A DNA stretch of 16,114 nt, from positions 1 through 16,114 of the forward strand of contig JBJTBE010000064.1 of assembly GCA_046091165.1 (NCBI GenBank), read 5' to 3'. Source of the stretch: F1-60-MAGs163 sp046091165. GTDB lineage: Bacteria > Actinomycetota > Thermoleophilia > Solirubrobacterales > Solirubrobacteraceae. Under the pieces are notes generated by a model. That model was not told the DNA's origin, made no database searches, and worked only from the letters and a program-made list of their open reading frames with translations. This document shows positions 7,594 through 14,026 of this stretch, piece after piece (position 1 is the first letter of the stretch; each line of letters starts with the position of its first letter). The position numbers and the translations under genes are program-made.

Positions 7594-8157
7594 GTGAAGG
7601 CCGGAGCCGAGACCAATGCCTGGCTGCGCTGCTACCGGTGCTGGTCGACCGAGCTCGAGGTGCAGGTCCACTACGAGGGGATCCACCGGGTCGACCCCGC
7701 CACCGGCGAGCGCGCCGAGGTGATCGACGAGCTCCAGGAGGCCGTGGTCCAGTGCCTGGACTGCATGCACGACCAGCCGCACCTCGGATTCGCCGACGGC
7801 CGGATCGTGCCGCTCGAGGACCGCTGGGAGCGGATGGTCGCCGGGACGCCCTGCGTGGCCTCGTGCACGGTCACCGTTGCCGCCGACTCGGTGGAGGCCT
7901 GCTCGGGCCCCGAGGCCGGCGAGTCGCTCGCCTTTGCCGCCTTCGGCGACAACGGTACGAGGGAGTTCTTCGTCCACGTGCGCTTCCACAAGCACGAAGA
8001 GGACGAGATCGCCGTCCACATGCTCGTCGAGCTCTACGCCCGCTCGCTCGAGGAGGCGGGTGAGGTGCTCGAGGAGGCCGCCCGGGGACCGCTGACCATC
8101 ACCTCGCTGGCCGAGGAGAGCCGGCCGCCGGCGGCGACCGGCGACACCCAGCACTAG
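7594..8157 (+). CDS. Uncharacterised protein with two CxxC pairs (zinc-ribbon-like)
   Basis: A 187-residue soluble protein that I do not recognise. It opens with NAWLRCYRCWSTELEVQVHYEG and has CYRC (C13, C16) and CLDC (C54, C57), spaced like a zinc-ribbon or split metal site. A second region carries more cysteines (TPCVASC and VEACSG). The middle FFVHVRFHKHEEDEIAVHML is a beta-strand-rich stretch followed by an acidic helix (SLEEAGEVLEEA). No signal peptide or membrane helix is seen. Start: GTG 7594 is preferred because the in-frame ATG at 7585 (three residues longer) overlaps a likely -10 hexamer. It is divergent from mobA and convergent with pckG, whose end is 12 bases away. Metal binding is inferred only from the cysteine spacing; the coding call itself is firm. 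Confidence 0.75.
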   Translation: MKAGAETNAWLRCYRCWSTELEVQVHYEGIHRVDPATGERAEVIDELQEAVVQCLDCMHDQPHLGFADGRIVPLEDRWERMVAGTPCVASCTVTVAADSVEACSGPEAGESLAFAAFGDNGTREFFVHVRFHKHEEDEIAVHMLVELYARSLEEAGEVLEEAARGPLTITSLAEESRPPAATGDTQH

Positions 8158-8169
8158 ATCTCCGGCCGG

Positions 8170-9969
8170 TCAGGCCGCGAGGCGCTGCTCGAGAGCCTCG
8201 AGCTGCTCCCTGACCGGCGCCGGCAGCTCGTCGCCGAACTTCTCGAGGTGCTCGCGCACCTGCGGGAGCTCGGCGGCCACGGCCGCGTCGTCGACGGTCA
8301 GCAGGACCTCGAGGTCGGCTTCGTCGATCTCGAGGCCGTCGGTATCGAGGTCCGAGGGCGCCGGGACCAGGCCGATCGCCGTCTCGGAGGCCTCTCCTTC
8401 TCCGTCACAGCGCCGGAAGACCCACTCCAGTACCCGGCTGTTCTCGCCGAAGCCGGGCCAGAGGAAGCGGCCGTCGTCGTCCTTGCGGAACCAGTTGACG
8501 TAGAAGACCTTGGGCATCTGGACGCCGTCCCGGCCGCCCAGCTCGAGCCAGTGGCCGAAGTAGTCGGCCATGTTGTAGCCGCAGAACGGCAGCATCGCCA
8601 TCGGGTCGAAGCGCAGCTGACCCACGCCACCGGCCGCCGCGGCGGTCATCTCCGAGCTCATCGTCGCGCCCATGAAGACCCCGTGGTCCCAGTCGAAGGC
8701 CTCGCGGACCAGCGGCACGACGGTGGCCCGCCGGCCGCCGAACAGGAAGGCGTCGATCGGCACGCCGGCCGGGTCCTCCCATTCCGGGGCGATCGCCGGG
8801 TCCTGTGCTGCCGGAGCAGCGAAACGGGCGTTGGCGTGTGCAGCCTCGCCACCCATGGCCGGCGTCCAGTCGTTTCCGTGCCAATCGGTCAGGTGGGCCG
8901 GGGACTCGTCGGTCATGCCTTCCCACCACACGTCACCATCGTTGGTCAGTGCGCAGTTGGTGAAGACGGTGTTGCCGGCGATCGTCGCCATCGCATTGGG
9001 GTTGCTCTTCTCGCTGGTGCCCGGGGCAACCCCGAAAAACCCGGCCTCGGGGTTGATCGCGTAAAGCCGGCCGTCGTCGCCGAACTTCATCCAGGCGATG
9101 TCGTCGCCGATCGTCTCGACCGTCCACCCCTCGAGCGTCGGGATCAGCATCGCCAGGTTGGTCTTCCCGCAGGCCGAGGGGAAGGCGGCGGCGATGTACT
9201 TGGCGTTGCCCTCCGGCGAGGTCAGCTTGAGGATCAGCATGTGCTCGGCCAGCCAGCCCTCGTCCCGGGCCATCACCGAGGCGATCCGCAGCGCAAAGCA
9301 CTTCTTGCCCAGCAGCGCGTTGCCGCCATAGCCCGATCCGTAGGACCAGATCTCGCGGGTCTCCGGGAAGTGGACGATGTACTTGTCCTCGTTGCACGGC
9401 CACGGCACGTCCTGCGCCCCCTCCTCGAGGGGCATGCCGACCGAGTGCACGCAGGGCACCCAGCTGCCATCGCTCCCGAGCTCGTCGAGCGCGGCGGCGC
9501 CCATGCGGGTCATCACCCGCATCGAGGCGACCACGTAGGGCGAGTCGGTGAGCTGCACGCCGATGTAGGACTTGTCGGAGCCCAGCGGCCCCATGCTGAA
9601 TGGGACCACGTACATCGTGCGGCCGATCATCGTCCCCTCGAAGAGCTCGACGAGACGCTCACGCATCTTCGCCGGGTCCTCCCAGTTGTTGGTGGGGCCG
9701 GCGTCGCTCTCGGAGGCCGAACAGATAAACGTGCGGTCCTCGACCCGGGCCACGTCTCCGGGGTCCGACCAGGCCAGGTAGGAGTTCGGGCGCCTGGCCT
9801 CGTCGAGCTTGCGGAAGGTCCCGTTCCCGACCAGCAGCCCGCAGAGCTCCTCGTACTCCGCTTCCGAACCGTCACACCAGTGGATCGAGTCGGGCTTGGC
9901 CAGCTCGGCGATCTCCTCGACCCAGGAGACCAGCGCCTTGTTGTCGGTGGGTGTGGCCGTGTCGGTCAT
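8170..9969 (-). CDS. pckG: Phosphoenolpyruvate carboxykinase (GTP)
   Basis: A 599-residue GTP-dependent PEP carboxykinase, which interconverts oxaloacetate plus GTP with PEP, CO2 and GDP in the cytoplasm. The P-loop with the hyper-reactive cysteine reads FPSACGKTN (C267). The manganese ligands fall at K223 (GGNALLGKKC), H243 (EHMLIL) and D290 (DDIAWM), in the order and spacing of the animal enzyme. FFGVAPGTS follows. Length is normal and no key residue is missing. ATG 9969 is preceded by AGGCGAG, a fair ribosome-binding site, and it starts 12 bases after the maoC stop, so the two probably form an operon. Adjacency to the malyl-CoA lyase module points to a role at the C4/C3 node, either PEP formation from malate-derived oxaloacetate or the reverse carboxylation. 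Confidence 0.96.
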   Translation of the reverse strand: MTDTATPTDNKALVSWVEEIAELAKPDSIHWCDGSEAEYEELCGLLVGNGTFRKLDEARRPNSYLAWSDPGDVARVEDRTFICSASESDAGPTNNWEDPAKMRERLVELFEGTMIGRTMYVVPFSMGPLGSDKSYIGVQLTDSPYVVASMRVMTRMGAAALDELGSDGSWVPCVHSVGMPLEEGAQDVPWPCNEDKYIVHFPETREIWSYGSGYGGNALLGKKCFALRIASVMARDEGWLAEHMLILKLTSPEGNAKYIAAAFPSACGKTNLAMLIPTLEGWTVETIGDDIAWMKFGDDGRLYAINPEAGFFGVAPGTSEKSNPNAMATIAGNTVFTNCALTNDGDVWWEGMTDESPAHLTDWHGNDWTPAMGGEAAHANARFAAPAAQDPAIAPEWEDPAGVPIDAFLFGGRRATVVPLVREAFDWDHGVFMGATMSSEMTAAAAGGVGQLRFDPMAMLPFCGYNMADYFGHWLELGGRDGVQMPKVFYVNWFRKDDDGRFLWPGFGENSRVLEWVFRRCDGEGEASETAIGLVPAPSDLDTDGLEIDEADLEVLLTVDDAAVAAELPQVREHLEKFGDELPAPVREQLEALEQRLAA

Positions 9970-9978
9970 CTCGCCTGG

Positions 9979-9984
9979 AAGCTA
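9979..9984 (-). promoter_or_regulatory. Possible internal -10 element (TAGCTT) before pckG
   Basis: On the minus strand TAGCTT starts with the TAG stop codon of maoC and ends nine bases before the pckG ATG. It is the same hexamer as those before the genes at 10607 and 15396, so pckG might have its own promoter as well as read-through from maoC. The nine-base spacing and the AGGCGAG in between also allow an ordinary leadered start. Confidence 0.3.
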
Positions 9985-10506
9985 CTCCCCGGGGGCCTGG
10001 CCCGGCTCGCGGCGGGGAACCAGCACGAGGCGCTTGAACTCGGCAACCAGCACGCCGTCCTGGTTAAAGACCCGGGTGTGGACCTTGACCACCCCACGGT
10101 CGGGCTTGCTCCTGGACTCCTTCTTCTCGAGCACCTCGGTCTCGCAGAAGAGGGTGTCGCCGTGGAAGACCGGGGCGGGGTGGCTGAGCTCCTCGGTGGC
10201 GAGGTTGGCGATCGCCTTGCCCGATACGTCGCTGACGCTCATCCCCAGGGCCAGCGAGTAGACCAGCGGGCCGACCACCACGTTGCGCCCCTGCTGGGAG
10301 TTCCCGGCGTAGACGTCGTTGATGTGGAGCGGGTGGTGGTTCATCGTGATCAGGCAGAAGAGGTGGTCGTCGGCCTCGGTCACCGTCTTGGCGGGCCAGT
10401 GCTTGTAGACGTCGCCGACCTCGAACTCCTCGAGGTAGCGCCCGTAGGCGTGGGCGCCGGACGCCTCGCGCTCGGCCTGGTCGGTGGTGAATCCGTCATC
10501 TGGCAT
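9982..10506 (-). CDS. MaoC-family hot-dog hydratase (probable beta-methylmalyl-/mesaconyl-CoA-type dehydratase)
   Basis: A 174-residue single hot-dog protein of the MaoC group, which hydrates enoyl-CoA esters. TVTEADDHLFCLITMNHHPLHIND (from residue 41) aligns with the (R)-hydratase motif: H61 is the conserved catalytic histidine, while the position of the usual catalytic Asp is N56. From memory, an Asn here (MNxxPLHxD) is normal in the subgroup found beside CitE/Mcl-type lyases, which includes mycobacterial Rv2499c and methylmalyl-CoA dehydratases, so it is not a sign of decay. ATG 10506 is preceded by GGGAG at a rather long distance. The gene lies upstream of pckG and is divergent from the CoA-ester lyase, with about 100 bases between them. 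An itaconyl-CoA hydratase role is the main alternative. Family certain, substrate inferred. Confidence 0.85.
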   Translation of the reverse strand: MPDDGFTTDQAEREASGAHAYGRYLEEFEVGDVYKHWPAKTVTEADDHLFCLITMNHHPLHINDVYAGNSQQGRNVVVGPLVYSLALGMSVSDVSGKAIANLATEELSHPAPVFHGDTLFCETEVLEKKESRSKPDRGVVKVHTRVFNQDGVLVAEFKRLVLVPRREPGQAPGE

Positions 10507-10514
10507 CGGTTATG

Positions 10515-10529
10515 CGATCTCCCGGATCG
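10515..10529. promoter_or_regulatory. Small inverted repeat in the maoC/mcl divergent region
   Basis: CGATC-tcccg-GATCG is a perfect 5-bp inverted repeat with a 5-bp spacer, eight bases upstream of the maoC start codon and overlapping its likely GGGAG ribosome-binding site. It could be an operator or hairpin controlling maoC-pckG. GATCG is common in this GC-rich DNA, so chance is a real possibility. Confidence 0.2.
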
Positions 10530-10592
10530 GGGTTGGCTTCCTGGTGCCCGCTAAGGGTTTCATACGAGCCGTCGCCACGGCGCGAAGGTAGG

Positions 10593-10598
10593 TAGCTT
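10593..10598 (+). promoter_or_regulatory. Putative -10 element (TAGCTT) for the CoA-ester lyase operon
   Basis: TAGCTT ends eight bases before ATG 10607, compatible with a leaderless or nearly leaderless transcript for the mcl-ligase-ferredoxin operon. AGGGG lies between and might act as a short ribosome-binding site. No clear -35 hexamer is visible upstream. The remaining ~100-base divergent region holds no gene. Confidence 0.4.
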
Positions 10599-10606
10599 CA
10601 GGGGCC

Positions 10607-11659
10607 ATGAGACACCCCAGGGACTTCTTCAAGCCGATGGCGATCGGTGCTCCGGAGCCGCTCTACGAGATTCCGGTCACCCCGTCCCGGATGATCCACT
10701 TCTTCGACCCGAGCAACGAGAAGATGGCGGCCAAGCTGCCGGATATCGCCGCTCAGACCGACATCCTCCTGGGCAACCTCGAGGACGCGGTGCCGGTCGA
10801 CAACAAGGAGGCCGCGCGCGAGGGGCTGGTGAAGATCGGCAAGACCGCCGACCTGGGCTCGACCCAGCTGTGGACCCGGATCAACTCGCTCGAGTCGCCC
10901 TGGGTCCTGGACGACCTGACGACCCTGGTAACCGAGATCGGCGACCGGCTCGACGTGATCATGGTCCCGAAGGTCGAGGGCGACTGGGACATCCACTACG
11001 TCGACCGCCTCCTCGCCCAGCTCGAGGCCAAGGCCGGCCTGGACAAGCCGATCCTCGTTCACGCGATCCTCGAGACCGCGCTCGGCGTGGCCAACGTCGA
11101 GGAGATCGCCTATGCCAGCCCGCGGATGCAGGGAATGAGCTTCGGCCCGGCCGACCTTGCCGCCTCCAGGCGGATGAAGACCACCCGCGTGGGCGGCGGC
11201 CACCCCGGATACCGGGTGGTCGAGGACCCGGACCCGGACAGCCCGGAGGCCGAGCGCCCGAGCTCCCAGCAGGACCTCTGGCACTACTCGATCGCCCGCA
11301 TGGTCGACGCCTGTGCCAGCGCCGGCATCCTCCCCTTCTACGGGCCGTTCGGCGACATCAAGGACCTCGAGGGCTGCGAGGCGCAGTTCCGCTCGGCCTT
11401 CCTGATGGGCTGCGTCGGGGCCTGGTCGCTCCACCCCGCGCAGATCGAGGTGGCCAGGAAGGTCTTCTCGCCCGACCCGGACGAGGTGAGGTTCGCCCTC
11501 AAGGTGATCGAGGCGATCCCCGACGGTCGCGGGGTGCACATGATCGACGGCAAGATGCAGGACGACGCCACCTGGAAGCAGTGCCAGGTGATGGTCGAGC
11601 TGGCGCGGATGCTCGCCGCCGACGACCCAGAGCTCGCCGCCGCCTACGGCCTCGACTGA
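10607..11659 (+). CDS. mcl: Malyl-CoA / beta-methylmalyl-CoA / citramalyl-CoA lyase-type CoA-ester lyase
   Basis: A 350-residue CitE-superfamily TIM barrel. It closely resembles the Chloroflexus Mcl protein as I remember it (about 348 residues), sharing GNLEDA, TRVGGGHP, QQDLWHY, FYGPFGDIKD and IDGKMQDDATWKQ. Metal and substrate residues include E59/D60 in NLEDAVP, E156 in LETALG and D183 in FGPADLAASR. The Chloroflexus enzyme reversibly cleaves malyl-CoA to glyoxylate plus acetyl-CoA, methylmalyl-CoA to glyoxylate plus propionyl-CoA, and citramalyl-CoA to pyruvate plus acetyl-CoA; which of these this protein does is not decided by sequence. It is too long for citrate lyase CitE and lacks the ACP-dependent partners of that complex. 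The stop overlaps the ATG of the ligase beta subunit (TGATG), so lyase and ligase are probably made together. Confidence 0.92.
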   Translation: MRHPRDFFKPMAIGAPEPLYEIPVTPSRMIHFFDPSNEKMAAKLPDIAAQTDILLGNLEDAVPVDNKEAAREGLVKIGKTADLGSTQLWTRINSLESPWVLDDLTTLVTEIGDRLDVIMVPKVEGDWDIHYVDRLLAQLEAKAGLDKPILVHAILETALGVANVEEIAYASPRMQGMSFGPADLAASRRMKTTRVGGGHPGYRVVEDPDPDSPEAERPSSQQDLWHYSIARMVDACASAGILPFYGPFGDIKDLEGCEAQFRSAFLMGCVGAWSLHPAQIEVARKVFSPDPDEVRFALKVIEAIPDGRGVHMIDGKMQDDATWKQCQVMVELARMLAADDPELAAAYGLD

Positions 11660-12867
11660 TGCGCTTCTACGAGTTCGAGGCTCGCGAGGTCGTTCGCCGC
11701 GCCGGGATCCCGGTCACCGACTTCGGCTTCGCGAAGACCCCCGAGGAGGCCCGCGCGGCCGCCGAGCGGATAGGCGGCGAGACGGTCATCAAGAGCCAGG
11801 TGCTCAGCGGCGGCCGGATGAAGGCCGGGGGTGTCCAGTTCGCTTCCACCCCCGACGAGGCCGCCTCCCATGCCGCCGACATCCTCGAGCTGGAGATCGG
11901 CGGCCACGTGCCGCGCGGCGTTCTCGTCGACCCCAGGGCCGAGGTCGAGCAGGAGTACTACGCCGGCGTGGTCTGGGACGGGACGGCCAAGAGGCCGGTC
12001 ATGATCTTCAGCCCGGTCGGCGGGATCGACATCGAGCAGGTCGCCGAGGAGCAGCCCGACAAGGTCGGGCGCCGGCACATCTCCAACCTGCTGCCGATAA
12101 CCGGCTTCGAGGCCAAGGAGACGATCGCCTCCACCGGGGTGACCGGCAGCGAGCTCAACAGGCTGACCCCGATCCTCACAAAGCTCGCCCAGCTGTTCGT
12201 GGACAACGACATGACGCTGGCCGAGATAAACCCGATCGGGCGCCTCGCCGACGGCTCGTTCGTGGCCCTGGACGCCCACATGGACATCGAGAACGAGGCC
12301 CGCGGGCGGCACAAGGCCCTGCTCGCCGACCTCGAGATCGGCGACGAGGAGACGCGCGAGGCGCGGGAGCCCACCCCGTTCGAGCTCGCCGGCGAGGAGG
12401 TCGACGCCCAGGACCACCGCGGAGTCGCCGGCAACGTCACCGAGTTCGACGGCAACCTCGGCCTGGTCATCGGCGCCGGGGGCGGTTCCCTGACCCTGTT
12501 CGACGCGGTACGCGCCCATGGCGGCGAGCCCGCCAACTACTGCGAGATCGGGGGCAACCCGTCGGTGGCCAAGGCCTGCGGGCTGGCCAAGCTGGTACTC
12601 CAGAAGCCGGGGGTGGACAAGATCGCGGTGATGATGTCGATCGTCTCCAACACCCGCGTGGACATCGTCGCCCGCGGCGTGATCAAGGCCTGCCTGGAGC
12701 TCGACATGGACCCGGCCGAGAAGATCGCCATCTTCCGGATTCCCGGCGCCTGGGAGGACGAGGGGTTCAAGATCCTCGACGCCTACGGGGTCGAGTACGC
12801 CGACCGCTCGGTCTCGATGCACGAGGCGGCCGCGCGCGCGGTCGAGAAGATCGGGGCCGGCTCGTGA
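11659..12867 (+). CDS. Succinate-CoA-ligase-like beta subunit, divergent (candidate malate/citramalate/citrate-CoA ligase)
   Basis: A 402-residue ATP-grasp subunit of an ADP-forming acyl-CoA synthetase. The nucleotide loop reads KSQVLSGGRMKAGG (K45-G58); E. coli SucC and MtkA have a His and a Gly (HAGGRGKAGG or HAGARGKAGG) where this has L49 and M54. The metal-side EINP and LDAHMD keep the expected Asn and Asp. In the CoA-ligase domain the usual NGAGLAM is GAGGGSL, and the IFGGIxRCD loop that contacts the organic acid in canonical enzymes is MSIVSNTRVD (about 326-335). These changes argue against plain succinate specificity. It lies between the malyl-CoA lyase (TGATG overlap) and the alpha subunit (GTGA overlap). 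Malate thiokinase is the best guess from context, but it also departs from MtkA, so the substrate is open. Confidence 0.82.
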   Translation: MRFYEFEAREVVRRAGIPVTDFGFAKTPEEARAAAERIGGETVIKSQVLSGGRMKAGGVQFASTPDEAASHAADILELEIGGHVPRGVLVDPRAEVEQEYYAGVVWDGTAKRPVMIFSPVGGIDIEQVAEEQPDKVGRRHISNLLPITGFEAKETIASTGVTGSELNRLTPILTKLAQLFVDNDMTLAEINPIGRLADGSFVALDAHMDIENEARGRHKALLADLEIGDEETREAREPTPFELAGEEVDAQDHRGVAGNVTEFDGNLGLVIGAGGGSLTLFDAVRAHGGEPANYCEIGGNPSVAKACGLAKLVLQKPGVDKIAVMMSIVSNTRVDIVARGVIKACLELDMDPAEKIAIFRIPGAWEDEGFKILDAYGVEYADRSVSMHEAAARAVEKIGAGS

Positions 12868-13784
12868 GCATCCTCATCGACTCAGGCACCACCTTCATCG
12901 TCCAGGGCATCACCGGGCGCGAGGCGGTCAACCTCACCCGCGAGTGCCTGGACTACGGCACCGGGGCGAAGATCGTCGGCGGGGTCACTCCCGGCCGGCT
13001 CGGCCGCGAGGTGCACGGGGTGCCGGTCTTCGACACCGTCGAGCAGGCCGTCGCCCACCACGGCGGCCCGATCGACGGCTCGGTCGTGACGGTGCCCCCC
13101 GCCTTCACCCGCGACGCGGTCTTCGAGGCGATCGAGAACGGGATCAAGCTGATCGTGATCGTCACCGAGCGGATTCCCCGCCGGGACGTCGCCGAGATGG
13201 TCGAGCTGGCCGGTGACAGCGGCGCCCGGATCATCGGGCCCAACTGCCTGGGGATCATCGTCCCCGACGTGGTCAAGATGGGCGGCATCGGCGGGCCGGC
13301 CAAGGACGCCGCCAAGGCCTACACGCCGGGCCCGATCGGCGTGATCAGCCGCTCCGGCGGGATGACCACCGAGATGAGCTCGACCCTCACCGCCGCCGGG
13401 CTGGGACAGTCGACTGCCGTCTCGATCGGCGGCGACGCGATCATCGGCTCCACCTATGCCGAGCTGATGCCGCTCTTCGAGGCCGACGATCAGACTCAGG
13501 GGATCGTCATCTACACCGAGCCCGGCGGGCGGATGGAGGCCCAGCTCGCGCAGTGGGTCACCGAGAACAACTCCCGCCTGCCGATCGCCGCCTTCATGGC
13601 CGGGCGCTTCATGGACGAGATGCCCGGCATGAGCTTCGGCCACGCCGGCACGATCGTCGAGGGCAAGGAGGACACCGCCACCGAGAAGATCGCGCGGCTG
13701 GGCGAGGCCGGCATCACCGTTGCCGAGGAGATCAGCGAGATACCGGCCCTGATCCAGGCCAGGATCGACGAGAGGAGCTCGTGA
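12864..13784 (+). CDS. Succinate-CoA-ligase-like alpha subunit with ATP-citrate-lyase-like motifs
   Basis: A 306-residue alpha subunit: an N-terminal CoA-binding domain (FIVQGITGREAVNLTRECLDYG, the common dinucleotide-type GxxGRxG motif) and a C-terminal ligase domain with the phospho-histidine H260 in FGHAG. GPNCLGII matches the GPNCPG motif of SucD with Pro changed to Leu. The segment SRSGGMTTEM replaces the usual SRSGTLTYE; SRSGGM and FGHAG are the forms I remember from ATP-citrate lyase. With the beta subunit it should form acyl phosphate, then phospho-His, then acyl-CoA. The GTG start overlaps the beta stop by four bases, and its own stop shares one base with the ferredoxin ATG. Citrate, malate, citramalate and itaconate are all candidates. 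Confidence 0.84.
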   Translation: MSILIDSGTTFIVQGITGREAVNLTRECLDYGTGAKIVGGVTPGRLGREVHGVPVFDTVEQAVAHHGGPIDGSVVTVPPAFTRDAVFEAIENGIKLIVIVTERIPRRDVAEMVELAGDSGARIIGPNCLGIIVPDVVKMGGIGGPAKDAAKAYTPGPIGVISRSGGMTTEMSSTLTAAGLGQSTAVSIGGDAIIGSTYAELMPLFEADDQTQGIVIYTEPGGRMEAQLAQWVTENNSRLPIAAFMAGRFMDEMPGMSFGHAGTIVEGKEDTATEKIARLGEAGITVAEEISEIPALIQARIDERSS

Positions 13785-14026
13785 TGCGTGCCGAGGGAAT
13801 CTTCATCGCCGTCGAGGTCGAGGACCCGGTCGCCGCCGACCCGGAGATGGCCGCCAAGCTGGCCGAGGTCTGCCCGGTGGACATCTTCGCCGTGAACGAG
13901 GGCGGCACCCTGGAGCTGGTGGACGAGAACGTCGACGAGTGCGTCCTGTGTCGCCTGTGCCTGGACGCCGCCCCGGCCGGCGCCGTCAGGATTATCAAGC
14001 GCTACGACGGCGACGCCGAGCTCTAG
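13784..14026 (+). CDS. Small ferredoxin, probably one [4Fe-4S] cluster
   Basis: An 80-residue acidic ferredoxin-like protein. Only four cysteines are present: C30 in VCPVDIF and C53, C56, C59 in ECVLCRLC. That is the CP plus CxxCxxC set for a single [4Fe-4S] cluster. Where an ordinary two-cluster ferredoxin would continue CxxxCP, it has CLDAAPAG, with Ala in place of the fourth cysteine. The layout resembles FixX-type ferredoxins. A strong ribosome-binding site, AGAGGAG, lies seven bases before ATG 13784, which overlaps the ligase stop by one base. It is the last gene of the mcl-ligase operon, so it may carry electrons for a redox step linked to this pathway; its partner is not in view. The stop codon shares CTAG with the stop of the convergent gene. 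Confidence 0.86.
   Translation: MRAEGIFIAVEVEDPVAADPEMAAKLAEVCPVDIFAVNEGGTLELVDENVDECVLCRLCLDAAPAGAVRIIKRYDGDAEL

Noticed and set aside
8163..8177. CGGCC-ggtca-GGCCG stem-loop between the zinc-protein stop and the pckG stop, as a terminator
   Set aside because: The stem is only five base pairs, there is no T-tract on either strand, and such GC repeats are frequent by chance here.
8248..10554. A 768-codon open frame on the plus strand opposite pckG and maoC
   Set aside because: It runs antisense to two genes with complete catalytic motifs. Its translation is a low-complexity Val/Gly/Ala/Arg/His-rich sequence with no recognisable domain, as expected for a shadow frame in GC-rich DNA.
10607..11659. 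Citrate lyase beta subunit (CitE) or malate synthase
   Set aside because: The protein is about 350 residues and matches the Mcl type throughout. There are no citD/citF neighbours, and malate synthases are larger.
11659..13784. Calling the ligase pair plain sucCD of the TCA cycle
   Set aside because: Several motifs kept in canonical SucC/SucD are changed, and the pair is translationally coupled to a malyl-CoA-type lyase, so a simple succinate assignment would overstate what is known.
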